A stretch of DNA of 64,000 nucleotides from Rhizobium sp. ICMP 5592 (GCF_009498525.1 NZ_QSNT01000010.1:1-64000), one strand, 5' to 3'. Counted from the first letter of the stretch, positions 27,199 to 35,412 are shown. Notes: generated by a model from the letters alone, not told the origin. Program-made: numbers and translations.

Positions 27199-28362
27199 TT
27201 GAAGACCGACATTGTTATCATTGGAGGTGGGGCAATCGGCGCGGCCGTTGCCTATTTCCTGAAGTGGACGGATGCGAGCGTCTCGGTGACGGTGATCGAG
27301 CGGGATCCGACCTATAATCTCGCGTCCACCCCGCGTGCTTCGGGCGGTGTACGCCGGCTTTTCTCCCTGCCCGAGAACATTGCGCTCTCCAACTACAGCA
27401 TTCCATTCTTCGACGATTTTGCCGAGACCATGGCCGTCGACGGCGTGCAGGCGGATATCGGCTTGAAGAAGAACGGCTATCTCTTCATCGTGCCGCCATC
27501 GAGCCGCGACATGCTCAAGCAGAATTTCGAGATCGAAACGAGCATGGGCTGCAACGTTGTCTGGCTGGAGCCGGACGAGATCAAGCACAAGTTCCCCTCG
27601 ATGAATGTCTCGGACCTGGGCTCCGCCGTCTATTCTCCCGACGACGGCTGGCTGGACCCGCACAGCGTGCTGATGGGCTTCCGCAAGAAGGCCCGCTCGC
27701 TGGGCGCCGATTTCATTGCCGACGAAGTGGTGGGTTTTGACCGCACGGCAACGAGCGTTGCCAAGGTCAAGCTGAAGTCCGGTGCGGAGATTAAGGCGGA
27801 TCATTTCGTCAACGCCGCGGGCGCCTGGGCAAAGGACATTTGCGCCATGCTCGGCTTCAAGGTTCCGATCGAGCCGCTGCGCCGGTTCGAGCATTACTTC
27901 GAAACCGAGGAGCCGATCGAGCCGCTTCCCTATCTGAAGGACCCGGAGCGTCTGGCTTTCCGGCCGGAAGGCAGGGGATATTCCGGCGGTGTGCCGACGC
28001 TTGCCGAGCCGCGCGGATACAATTTCGAGGTCGACCACGACTATTTCGAAAATGTCGTTTGGCCCGCACTGGCGCATCGCTTCCCGCAGTTCGAGAAGAC
28101 AAAGTGCAAGAACACGTTGCCGGGCCTTTACGACCAGAACGATTTTGACGGCAATGTCATCATCGGTCCGGGCGCGGACGGTCTCTCGAATTTCCATATG
28201 CTCGCCGGCTTCTCCGGCCATGGACTGATGCACGCGCCCGGATGCGGCCTGGCAATGACGGAATTTCTGCTGAAGGGACGCTACGAAACGATCGACCTCA
28301 GCCGCCTCGGGTGGCAAAGGCTCCTAGACGACAAGCCGCTTCCAGAGCGGGGTATTATCTAG
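27199..28362 (+). CDS. FAD-dependent oxidoreductase, DAO family (copy 2)
   Basis: This 387-residue flavoprotein reads DIVIIGGGAIGAAVAYFLK at the start, STPRASGGVRRLFSLPENIALS near residue 45, and IGPGADGLSNFHMLAGFSGHGLMHAPG near the end, typical of sarcosine oxidase beta-like or dimethylglycine-type oxidases. It starts with TTG, supported by a strong AAGGAGAT site eight bases upstream. It follows DAO copy 1 by 87 bases and is probably co-transcribed. The two copies are different subfamilies, so they may act on successive intermediates. Confidence 0.9.
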   Translation: MKTDIVIIGGGAIGAAVAYFLKWTDASVSVTVIERDPTYNLASTPRASGGVRRLFSLPENIALSNYSIPFFDDFAETMAVDGVQADIGLKKNGYLFIVPPSSRDMLKQNFEIETSMGCNVVWLEPDEIKHKFPSMNVSDLGSAVYSPDDGWLDPHSVLMGFRKKARSLGADFIADEVVGFDRTATSVAKVKLKSGAEIKADHFVNAAGAWAKDICAMLGFKVPIEPLRRFEHYFETEEPIEPLPYLKDPERLAFRPEGRGYSGGVPTLAEPRGYNFEVDHDYFENVVWPALAHRFPQFEKTKCKNTLPGLYDQNDFDGNVIIGPGADGLSNFHMLAGFSGHGLMHAPGCGLAMTEFLLKGRYETIDLSRLGWQRLLDDKPLPERGII

Positions 28363-28406
28363 GCCTTGAGGCGCAACGGTTGAGTAATCGTTACGCCCAC
28401 AGCCGG

Positions 28407-29060
28407 CTAGCGCCTGCGCATGGCGGCGCGCAACGACTTCTGTGTCTGCTCGATATGCTTTTCGAGCAGGGCGACCGCCGCATCGGCCTCCCCCTCCCTG
28501 CAGAGCCGCAACAGCTCGGCATGATCCTGCTGGGGCTTCGCCTTTCCCGTCGCCAGTGACACCTGGCGGCGGGTGAAGCGGCTGACATGGCCGTAATTCG
28601 ACTCGATCATCGCCAGCAACTTCCCCCGATCGCAGGGGCAATAGAGCGTCCAGTGAAAGCGCCAGTTCATCTCTCCCCAGGCGGCTGGGTCGGATATTTC
28701 CTCATATGCGGTCAGGATTTGTTCTGCAGCTTCAAGATCCTCGACCGCCATGTTGGGAATGGCAAGTTTCAGGGCCCGGCATTCGAGCGCGATGCGAATA
28801 TCGAGCATTTCGAGGACATCCTCGACGGACAATCCCTTCACCACCGCGCCTTTGTTGGCGTGCAGCTCCACCAGCCCTTCACCCTCGAGCTGACGCAGGG
28901 CCTCGCGGATAGGAATTCTCGAGGTTCCGAACTGTTCGGCAAGTTCGTCCTGAAGAAGCTGCTGGCCTTCTTCATAGGCACCTGCGAGGATCGCTTCCCG
29001 TAGGCCGTCCCTGACGAGTTCCGGCGCGGATTTGCGCACTTCATTTCCCTTAACAGCCAT
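28407..29060 (-). CDS. GntR-family regulator, FCD subfamily (copy 2)
   Basis: This 217-residue protein has the same length and layout as the GntR regulator at 20020-20673. Shared blocks include the winged helix (ELAEQFGTSRIPIREALRQLEGEGLVE), DVLEMLDIRIALECRALKLAIP, WGEMNWRFHWTLY and ALLEKHIEQTQKS. The duplication suggests both read the same or related effectors and could compete for the same operators. It is convergent with the second DAO gene, and a TTGTATAAA element lies about 50 bases upstream of its start. Confidence 0.93.
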   Translation of the reverse strand: MAVKGNEVRKSAPELVRDGLREAILAGAYEEGQQLLQDELAEQFGTSRIPIREALRQLEGEGLVELHANKGAVVKGLSVEDVLEMLDIRIALECRALKLAIPNMAVEDLEAAEQILTAYEEISDPAAWGEMNWRFHWTLYCPCDRGKLLAMIESNYGHVSRFTRRQVSLATGKAKPQQDHAELLRLCREGEADAAVALLEKHIEQTQKSLRAAMRRR

Positions 29061-29108
29061 TCAAGTACCTTCTCAGTGCAACCAAGCCTTGGATTAGATG
29101 GCAGCGTT

Positions 29109-29117
29109 TTGTATAAA
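29109..29117 (+). promoter_or_regulatory. TTGTATAAA element upstream of the second GntR gene
   Basis: TTGTATAAATTTGTCAA begins 49 bases upstream of the GntR start. It is the same 9-base core as upstream of the GMC-ETF operon and the amino acid importer, which is consistent with regulation by one or both GntR proteins. Confidence 0.5.
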
Positions 29118-29228
29118 TTTGTCAACAGCACGCAAGGATAAGCGCTGTGGAGAATGCGACCACCATGTCTCTGTCTCGACACGCTGCTTGGTGGATGGTT
29201 GCGACAGCGGAACGAATATCAGTGGCAC

Positions 29229-30128
29229 TCAAGCCGATGCTTCCGTCGCCTCCTCAAGCAAACGCCGGATGCCGTCGGCAACAATTCTGACCGGTTCCGT
29301 CGCGCTTGATTTGCCCACAAGACGAATATCGAACGAGCCGAGTTCTTCGAAACCATCCTCGGCGCCGAGAACCCTCATGCCGTCCGTCACGTAGGAACAG
29401 GGGAGCGGCGCTACCGCCAAGTCCGAGACCACGGCCGCGCATTGCACCGCAGTGCGGGGGCTGAGATAGGCAAGGCGGTAGGATCGACCTTTTCTTTCCA
29501 ATTGCTCGAGGGCAGCCGCACGCCAGATGCACCCATCCTCGTGGGTCGCGATTGGCAAAGGATCCTGCCGAAACGCGGAGCCCAGCCGGGCCCCCGCCCA
29601 GACAAGCTTCTCGGTGCCAATCACTTCGCCGCGCAGCGCTGAAGGGTTGGCGACATCGCACGTAAGGGTAAGGTCGAGCCGCTGTTCGCCTATGCGCTTG
29701 ACGAGACGATCGCTCGTATCGACGACGACGTCGACGACGATACCCGGATAGGCGGCGGACAGGTCCTTCAGGAATTTCGGAAAAATCCGCTCACTGATAT
29801 CAAAAGGGGCGCCCAGCCGCACCACACCCATAAGCTGTGGGTCCACCAATCGAGAGACCGCCTCGTTCGACAGCATCAACATCGTGCGAGCATAGGCCAG
29901 CAATGTCTCTCCTTGCCGTGTCAGCCTGATCGTGCGTGCTGCGCGTATGAACAAAGCTGAGCCCAGTTGCTCCTCTAGCTTCTTGATCTGCATCGATACA
30001 GCGGAAGGCGTACGCGAAACGGATCGCGCAGCCGCAGAGAAGCTCAGCGTCTCCGCGATGGCAACGAATGTTCGCAGCACATCGTTATCGAGCAACAGCC
30101 TTTGCCGATTTAAGTCATCAACCGTCAT
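29229..30128 (-). CDS. LysR-family transcriptional regulator
   Basis: This 299-residue protein has the N-terminal helix-turn-helix TFVAIAETLSFSAAARSVSRTPSAVSMQIKKLEEQLGSALF and a substrate-binding effector domain. It is divergent from the 4-OT-type tautomerase gene, with an extensive palindrome between the two. Family members usually control the divergent neighbour. The effector is unknown. Confidence 0.92.
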   Translation of the reverse strand: MTVDDLNRQRLLLDNDVLRTFVAIAETLSFSAAARSVSRTPSAVSMQIKKLEEQLGSALFIRAARTIRLTRQGETLLAYARTMLMLSNEAVSRLVDPQLMGVVRLGAPFDISERIFPKFLKDLSAAYPGIVVDVVVDTSDRLVKRIGEQRLDLTLTCDVANPSALRGEVIGTEKLVWAGARLGSAFRQDPLPIATHEDGCIWRAAALEQLERKGRSYRLAYLSPRTAVQCAAVVSDLAVAPLPCSYVTDGMRVLGAEDGFEELGSFDIRLVGKSSATEPVRIVADGIRRLLEEATEASA

Positions 30129-30231
30129 TTGCTCTCGCGGATTTTCATGTGCGGGCGGTCTGCCGGCACGACTGGTGCAAGGAAAAGTGAAATGCAGTTG
30201 CCGAGATTCTCATAATGTATATAAAGATAGT

Positions 30232-30252
30232 TTATATTATACAATAATATAA
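30232..30252. promoter_or_regulatory. Perfect 9-base inverted repeat TTATATTAT-ACA-ATAATATAA
   Basis: This near-complete 21-base palindrome lies between the LysR gene and the tautomerase gene. On the minus strand it contains TTGTATAA, the core found in front of other units in this block. A related ATAATGTATATAAA lies just before it (about 30211-30224). Confidence 0.55.
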
Positions 30253-30340
30253 GTCCAGGATAAACGTCGCACATCAGCCGCGAGTATGGGCAGCACCACT
30301 TGATGGTGATCGGATAACGGAAAACTGAAAGGAACTGGCA

Positions 30341-30535
30341 ATGCCTTGGATTCGAGTGGATTTATCTGCGGGCCGTACGGTTGAGCAAAAACAGAAGGCC
30401 GCCGAGGCCATCACCGACGCGCTGGTAAAGTTTTGCAACTGTACACCCGAGTCGGTCAGCATCGTGTTCAACGACGTGACCGCGGACAACTGGGCCTTTG
30501 CGGGCAAGCTTCTTTCGCAAACCGCAAAACCCTGA
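30341..30535 (+). CDS. 4-oxalocrotonate tautomerase-family protein
   Basis: This 64-residue enzyme keeps the proline directly after the initiator Met (MPWIRVDLSAGRT), which is the catalytic base in this family once Met is removed. The EQKQKAAEAITDALVKF helix and SVSIVFNDVTADNWAFAGKLLS fit the 4-OT/YwhB group. AAGGAA precedes the ATG. It stands alone, divergent from a LysR gene. It would tautomerise an enol or keto acid; the actual substrate cannot be inferred. Confidence 0.85.
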   Translation: MPWIRVDLSAGRTVEQKQKAAEAITDALVKFCNCTPESVSIVFNDVTADNWAFAGKLLSQTAKP

Positions 30536-30784
30536 AAGCGGATTGTGGAATCGCCGATGCATCCGACGTTGCCCCCTGCGTGATCCCGTCCGGCCAGCAG
30601 ATCTTCGCCCATACGCATGTTCAGCGGAAGCCACAGACATAACCATACGGCATGGGCGATTCCGTCATGGAGAAATCGGTGCCGGCGATAGAACGGATAA
30701 CATGTGAATCCGCTCACACCGCCAGATCCCACATCTCGACCGATGCTCGGTTAAGGTGACGGTCACAGCACGGCCCAGAAACGA

Positions 30785-30820
30785 AAAAGCCTGCCGCGGG
30801 AGGAGGTGCGGCAGGCTTTT
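30785..30820 (-). ncRNA. CcsR/cuckoo-type sRNA hairpin 4, also terminator-like
   Basis: On the minus strand AAAAGCCTGCCGC and GCGGCAGGCTTTT form a perfect 13-bp stem around a loop holding CCTCCTCCC, the anti-Shine-Dalgarno loop of the 'cuckoo' RNA family (CcsR1-4 in Rhodobacter). It is the last of four in the direction of transcription. The stem is followed by T residues, so it can also end the transcript. Confidence 0.8.
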
Positions 30821-30831
30821 CGAAAAGAACC

Positions 30832-30864
30832 GAACAGCGACTGGGAGGAGGAGCGTCGCTGTTC
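30832..30864 (-). ncRNA. CcsR/cuckoo-type sRNA hairpin 3
   Basis: A perfect 10-bp stem (GAACAGCGAC with GTCGCTGTTC on the plus strand) encloses a 13-base loop that on the minus strand carries CCTCCTCCC. The stem sequence differs completely from its neighbours while the loop is conserved, so selection acts on the exposed loop. Confidence 0.8.
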
Positions 30865-30867
30865 CTA

Positions 30868-30900
30868 CAGACGTCCCTGGGAGGAGGAGTGGACCGTCTG
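30868..30900 (-). ncRNA. CcsR/cuckoo-type sRNA hairpin 2
   Basis: CAGACG pairs with CGTCTG, followed by TCC with GGA and a single bulged base. The loop again holds the minus-strand CCTCCTCCC. It is spaced 36 bases from the next copy, measured motif to motif. Confidence 0.75.
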
Positions 30901-30904
30901 AAAT

Positions 30905-30938
30905 TCGAAGCTCTGCGGGAGGAGGTGCATCGCTTCGA
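30905..30938 (-). ncRNA. CcsR/cuckoo-type sRNA hairpin 1
   Basis: TCGAAGC pairs with GCTTCGA over 7 bp with a further TGC/GCA inner stem, and the loop carries CCTCCTCCC on the minus strand. It is the first hairpin met downstream of the DUF1127 gene, which is the gene order known for ccaF1-ccsR1-4 in Rhodobacter sphaeroides. Confidence 0.75.
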
Positions 30939-31072
30939 CAGGTCTGATCATACACTGACTGTGGACGGTTCCAATGACCTATGCTGCACTGCAGCTATGC
31001 ACGAAATACAAGTCGAAAAGGCTTACGAATAGAACGAGAACCAAACCGATCCTCAGGCATGGGAGACCGACG

Positions 31073-31101
31073 CAAAAACGCCCGCGTCATCAGCGGGCGT
31101 C
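31073..31101 (-). terminator. Rho-independent terminator behind the DUF1127 gene
   Basis: On the minus strand ACGCCCGC-TGATGAC-GCGGGCGT forms a GC-rich stem followed by TTTTT. It ends about 30 bases after the DUF1127 stop, so the downstream sRNAs may come from read-through, RNA processing or their own promoters. Confidence 0.85.
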
Positions 31102-31132
31102 GAGCAGTCTCATAGTCGATAGGTCCGTGCGG

Positions 31133-31279
31133 TTAGCGCGCGACCGAAGCGCGGGCAACGCTGCGGATATCGGCGCGGTCGATGCCGAGGTCCTGCAGTT
31201 CGCGGCTGGACATGCGGCCGAGTTCGTTAACGGTCTGACGGAACTTGCGCCAGTTGTTGAAAGAGCGTGCGACGTTCAT
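31133..31279 (-). CDS. DUF1127 small protein (CcaF1-like)
   Basis: This 48-residue basic protein, MNVARSFNNWRKFRQ... with LGRMSSRELQDLGIDRADI, is the arginine-rich DUF1127 domain almost alone. A good AAGGGGAT site precedes the ATG. In Rhodobacter the homologue CcaF1 is an RNA-binding protein expressed from a stress promoter and cotranscribed with four CCUCCUCCC-loop sRNAs. Exactly four such hairpins follow here on the same strand, so the role is probably the same. It is too short for many gene finders. Confidence 0.9.
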   Translation of the reverse strand: MNVARSFNNWRKFRQTVNELGRMSSRELQDLGIDRADIRSVARASVAR

Positions 31280-31591
31280 AATAATCCCCTTTCCTGAGGG
31301 CTGATGACGTCAGCAACCTTGCTCGGCTCCGGCGTCGTTTCGAAGATTGGAATATAGGCGTTTCAATCGGTTTAAAACAGTGCCAATCGCTCATCCCACC
31401 CATGCGTCAGACGCATTGCGTCCGCATATTCAGCAAGAAATGATCATTTCTTGGGCGCTGAAACGATCAAGCGCCGTCAGGTGCTTGATCAGCGGATCGG
31501 CATCCGGGTAGCGATAGTTCGCCGTTTGTGAAGCAGCTTTATTGCAAACGCCGATCGGGGGCGGCTTTTGTCCTGAGCGGCAAAATGGCGG
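31280..31591. other. Intergenic region with promoter candidate, palindrome and second hairpin
   Basis: No reading frame is convincing. For the minus-strand DUF1127 gene, CCTATATT (complement of 31351-31358) with CTGTTTT (complement of 31374-31380) about 16 bases before it is a plausible promoter, similar in its -10 to RpoH-type sites. CAAGAAATGA/TCATTTCTTG at 31434-31453 is a perfect 20-base palindrome. GATCAAGC (31465-31472) faces GCTTGATC (31483-31490) across a 10-base loop. Confidence 0.5.
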
Positions 31592-33049
31592 CTACGCCGC
31601 CGCTGATACCGCGCGCCTCTTCCTTAAAACCCACAATGCGGCGACCAACAGAACGATTAACATGACGGAGAGGATCACAGTTAATATGTAGGGCTGAACA
31701 CGCGCAAGAAACGGCACCGGTCCACCAGCGCGAGCGGTGGCGACATCCGCGAGCGTAACCTTAGTTGCCGGATTGCCGAAATTCACGAGCACGTAGTTGG
31801 AGACATCGACGATCTGTTGATCGGTCAAAGGCGTGACATAGGACTGCGCACCGAAACCGGGCATGAGCACTTGCTTGCCCGCAGCTTCGCGATCGACGCC
31901 ATAAAGAATGGTTGCCACGAGATTGGCGGGCTGACTGGCACCGGTCGCGGTGTTGTGGAAGAGCGACGGATAGGCCTGGTTTGCACTACCCGCACCATCG
32001 ATCTGGTGGCAGCTTGCGCAATAGCCGCTGTAGAGCTGCGCCCCGTTGCGAAGACTATTGTGCTCCGTCTGCGAATAGGCGCCCCGAATACTGCTCTCGG
32101 AACTGACTGCTGCGCCGTACTCATGTGCGGCGCGCGTGTCGCCTGGGTTGCGAATGGCTGGAACGCTCTTGAGATAGGACGCCAGAGCATGCAAGTCGGC
32201 ATCTGGCAGATATTGCAAGCTGTTCTGAACGGCCTCCGCCATGCCGCCCGCTGCCTGGCTCTTGCCATTCGCATGACCTGTGCGGAAATACTGGACAAGT
32301 TCATCGATGCTCCAACCGCCGACGCCGCTCACCGGATCAGACGTGATATTGGGTGCATACCAGGGACCGACGGCGCCACCGGTAAGATAGCTGACAGCAC
32401 TTTCCCCCATCAGCAAGCCGCGCGGCGAATGACAAGAACTGCAGTGACCAAGTGCACCGGCCAGATAGGCGCCGCGATTGATCTCCTCGGTTTTGCTTAG
32501 GTCCGGTTGAAATGGAACTTTGGTGGAATAGAGCAGGTTCCAGAACGCCATCGAGAAGCGGATATTGAACGGAAATGGCAAGTTCGTCTGGTTGGCTGCC
32601 TTGTCATCGACGGGCTCGACGCCATGCATGAAGTAAGCATAGAGCGCATACATGTCGGCGTCGGTGATCTCGGCATAAGCCGTATACGGCATGGCCGGAT
32701 AGAGATGACCACCGTCTTTGCGGATTCCCTTGCGTACCGCACGATCGAAGTCGTCTTCGGTGTAGTTGCCGATGCCCGCCGTCTTGGAGGGCGTGATGTT
32801 GGTGGAGTAGATGGTACCGAGCGGTGAGACGATCGGATACCCGCCGGCGAAAGGTCTATTGCTATGTGGCACGGTGTGGCAGGCCATGCAGTCGGCGGCG
32901 GTCGCGATCGCCCTGCCCTTTTCAACAAGTGCTTGGAGATCGCTGGTCTGGGCTTCAGCCTTTCCAACTCCCAGAGAAACCGCGGAAAGGGCAAGTAAGA
33001 TGACTGCGCCCCGTTTTGCAGGACTATTTTGCTTGAAAATCTTTCGCAT
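31592..33049 (-). CDS. Triheme cytochrome c subunit of a membrane dehydrogenase
   Basis: This 485-residue protein has a signal peptide (AVILLALSAVSLGVGKAEAQ), three heme c motifs CMACH (about 54), CSSCH (about 203) and CASCH (about 346), and a C-terminal membrane anchor (ILTVILSVMLIVLLVAALWVL). This is the layout of the cytochrome subunit of gluconate, sorbitol, fructose and alcohol dehydrogenases, which passes electrons to ubiquinone. It follows the GMC subunit gene by three bases and completes a three-subunit periplasmic-facing enzyme. Confidence 0.95.
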   Translation of the reverse strand: MRKIFKQNSPAKRGAVILLALSAVSLGVGKAEAQTSDLQALVEKGRAIATAADCMACHTVPHSNRPFAGGYPIVSPLGTIYSTNITPSKTAGIGNYTEDDFDRAVRKGIRKDGGHLYPAMPYTAYAEITDADMYALYAYFMHGVEPVDDKAANQTNLPFPFNIRFSMAFWNLLYSTKVPFQPDLSKTEEINRGAYLAGALGHCSSCHSPRGLLMGESAVSYLTGGAVGPWYAPNITSDPVSGVGGWSIDELVQYFRTGHANGKSQAAGGMAEAVQNSLQYLPDADLHALASYLKSVPAIRNPGDTRAAHEYGAAVSSESSIRGAYSQTEHNSLRNGAQLYSGYCASCHQIDGAGSANQAYPSLFHNTATGASQPANLVATILYGVDREAAGKQVLMPGFGAQSYVTPLTDQQIVDVSNYVLVNFGNPATKVTLADVATARAGGPVPFLARVQPYILTVILSVMLIVLLVAALWVLRKRRAVSAAA

Positions 33050-33052
33050 TGC

Positions 33053-34705
33053 TCAAGCCCTCAGCGATTTGGAGATGTTGTCGGCAGCCTTGATGCCGAG
33101 CGCCGCCATGGTGAGGGTACTGTTGACCACGCTTGCAGACGGGATTGCTCCGCCGCCTGGGATCCAGAGATTGGGGTGGTCATGAGCACGGCAATTGCCG
33201 TCGACGACCGAGTCCTTGGGATCACTGCCCATGATGCAGCCGCCCATGATATGGTTGTTGGCGTTGAGCGCTGTGGTGACATGAAAATCGGTGGCGTTGA
33301 AAAGCTTGCCGATATCCTCCAGCTGCTTGACGGCCGCATCATAGCCTTTGTGAACATAGTCTCCGACATCGTAGTAGACATCCGGGCAGGGTATGCCATG
33401 CGGGTCGAACCGCGACTTGCTGAGCGTTACCCGGTTCTTCGGATCGGGAAGAGGTTCAAGGCTGATCGACAGATCGACGCCGTGCGTTGTAAGGCGGCGA
33501 ATTTCAGCGTCGAGCGCCGGGCCAACGAGGCCCTTTTTCAGGGCTACCGACGTTGCGGTTGTGACCTGAGTGATATTGTTCAGGATCATCTTGTTTGCCG
33601 AATATTCCGAACGAAACGCACCGTCGCGGGGCCCAACGATACAACTGCTTTGCGCCGGTCCACGCCCAATCCACAAAGGCTCCGGCGCTTGGAAGAAGCA
33701 ATGAAAGCCGGAGTGGTCCATCATGTTGCGTCCGACCTGGTCGGAGCCGTTTGCAATGCCGGCAGGATTGCGATCGTTAGCCGCGGCCAAGAGCAGGCGC
33801 GGCGATTCGAGCGCGTTGCAGGCTATTACGAACGTATCGGCGGTGACCTTGTGCGATTGATGCTGGTTGTCGTACCAGTGCACCGCCGTTACGCGGTTAT
33901 TTTCGTCCGTATCGATCTTGTAGACAACCGCTTCGGCGAGCACGGAGGCGCCCTTGGCTTCCGCCGCCTGCACGGAATGGATGGCATTGTACATCGCCCC
34001 GATCGGACAGATCGGCTGGCAATTATTGTTGCCGCAACAGGTCGGACGACCATTCCAGGGCCGTGTACTGCGGGCCTGCGGGATCGGTACCGAACGATAG
34101 CCATGCGCATTGACGATTTCAGCAAAACGTTTGTCGCCATAGCTCCAGGGTACCATGTCCATCGGGTAGGGTTTGCTGCGCTCGGACGGCGATTGCAGCA
34201 TTGGATCGTTAGGGCCGGCGACCCCCATCGCTTCCTCCGCCCGACAGTAATAGGGCTCGAGCTCATCGTAGGAGATCGGCCAGTCCCGTCCGACACCATA
34301 GGCGGTGCGCATTTTCAGGTCGACAGGCAGATGCCGCCAGCTGGATGCGGCCCAATGCCAGGTCGTGCCGCCAACGGTTTTGAGATAGCCCTGTTTGAAA
34401 CCCTTGCCGTCCGGACCGGACAGTTCGACATAGTTGTTTTCCGGCCAATAGAGCGGCGCGGGCGCCATTTTCGATTGCGGATAGAGCCCTTGAAAGTCAG
34501 ACCCTGCGCGGTTCTTGAACGGCATGTTGCGCCAGTTCTCCACGGCCTGGCCACGCTCTATGCGCAGCCCGGCGTCCAGTAGCAGTACCGTGTAACCTTC
34601 CCCGGCAAGCTGCTCTGCAATCAGGGCGCCGACCACGCCGGAGCCGACAATCGCCACATCAGCCTTGGCATCGCCATTTGTGAAAACGGGAGATTTCATC
34701 GTCAA
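33053..34705 (-). CDS. GMC-type flavoprotein subunit of a membrane-bound polyol/aldonate dehydrogenase
   Basis: This 550-residue FAD subunit has ADVAIVGSGVVGALIAEQLA at residues 13-32, GGTTWHWAASSWRHLP near 104, CCGNNNCQPICPIGAMYN near 218, and the catalytic C-terminus NNHIMGG (His) with VVNSTLTMAALG (Asn). It has no signal of its own. It overlaps the small-subunit gene in ATGA, and that subunit's twin-arginine signal would carry it across the membrane. The closest classes are gluconate 2-dehydrogenase and FAD sorbitol dehydrogenase. Confidence 0.93.
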   Translation of the reverse strand: MTMKSPVFTNGDAKADVAIVGSGVVGALIAEQLAGEGYTVLLLDAGLRIERGQAVENWRNMPFKNRAGSDFQGLYPQSKMAPAPLYWPENNYVELSGPDGKGFKQGYLKTVGGTTWHWAASSWRHLPVDLKMRTAYGVGRDWPISYDELEPYYCRAEEAMGVAGPNDPMLQSPSERSKPYPMDMVPWSYGDKRFAEIVNAHGYRSVPIPQARSTRPWNGRPTCCGNNNCQPICPIGAMYNAIHSVQAAEAKGASVLAEAVVYKIDTDENNRVTAVHWYDNQHQSHKVTADTFVIACNALESPRLLLAAANDRNPAGIANGSDQVGRNMMDHSGFHCFFQAPEPLWIGRGPAQSSCIVGPRDGAFRSEYSANKMILNNITQVTTATSVALKKGLVGPALDAEIRRLTTHGVDLSISLEPLPDPKNRVTLSKSRFDPHGIPCPDVYYDVGDYVHKGYDAAVKQLEDIGKLFNATDFHVTTALNANNHIMGGCIMGSDPKDSVVDGNCRAHDHPNLWIPGGGAIPSASVVNSTLTMAALGIKAADNISKSLRA

Positions 34706-35283
34706 AGCACTTTCGGATAGTTGTTGGGCATGGTGGTAATTTCAGGTGGCAGGCCGGTCCACCACAAAGGCCCCTTGTTGCAGTAGGTGGGCACAGTCAG
34801 ACCATCAGCAACGGGCCGGTACATCAGCGCCTCGGCGTAGGAGACGACAACAGGCCCCTTCGCTGTTTCAACGGTGCCGGTGTACCATGCGGTAATGATA
34901 GCGGTCAGAGTGTCGCCAAGCCCAATGGCGGATGCGGCGGTCTTCAGGGCATCCGGCGAGCCCGTTTGCCCGATGAGCGCTACAATCTGAGCCAGGCGGC
35001 CTTCAAAGCCCGCATCATCGGCTTGCAGCGCTGCATAAATCCGATCCGCGGTCATCGGCGAGAGATCAGACTTCCCGGTGATCGCGTGAGAAACGTCGAG
35101 GAAGCCGGAGAGACCGCTGGTCGGCGCCTCCGACTGGGCGCTCGCCGGTTGCCATGTAAACCCTGCAAAAGAGAAGGCGGCCCCCGCAAGAAGTGCGCGT
35201 CGAGTGATCGGCGGCACGGTGGAAATTTTGATGGAATTGCCTCGCCCAGCCAAAAGCGGGCCATCCTGAGACTTCACTGTCAT
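34702..35283 (-). CDS. Small subunit of the membrane-bound GMC dehydrogenase (gluconate 2-dehydrogenase subunit 3-like)
   Basis: This 193-residue protein begins with a twin-arginine signal (TRRALLAGAAFSFAGF, cleavage near ASAQ), and ends in PTYCNKGPLWWTGLPPEIT, typical of small subunits of gluconate/sorbitol/fructose dehydrogenases. It should act as export escort and stabiliser for the flavoprotein. CAGGAAA precedes the ATG. It is the first gene of the operon and divergent from a LacI regulator. Confidence 0.88.
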   Translation of the reverse strand: MTVKSQDGPLLAGRGNSIKISTVPPITRRALLAGAAFSFAGFTWQPASAQSEAPTSGLSGFLDVSHAITGKSDLSPMTADRIYAALQADDAGFEGRLAQIVALIGQTGSPDALKTAASAIGLGDTLTAIITAWYTGTVETAKGPVVVSYAEALMYRPVADGLTVPTYCNKGPLWWTGLPPEITTMPNNYPKVL

Positions 35284-35412
35284 GGTCGTTTCCTGTGAGA
35301 ACGGATCGGCCGAGCTCCAAGACGAGCGGTCGTCCCTAAAGGCACGAATTATCTCGACTCCCGCCGCGGGTCCAAGCGGACGGGGTCAATATCAGCATTT
35401 TCGTTTTGATAT

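Noticed and set aside
27157..28317. Long minus-strand open frame of 386 codons opposite the second DAO gene
   Set aside because: It is the antisense shadow of a clear FAD oxidoreductase; its composition is arginine/histidine-rich and has no domain.
33029..34582. Long plus-strand open frame of 517 codons opposite the GMC dehydrogenase subunit
   Set aside because: It mirrors the codon pattern of the minus-strand gene with clear FAD motifs and has no ribosome site or family motif.
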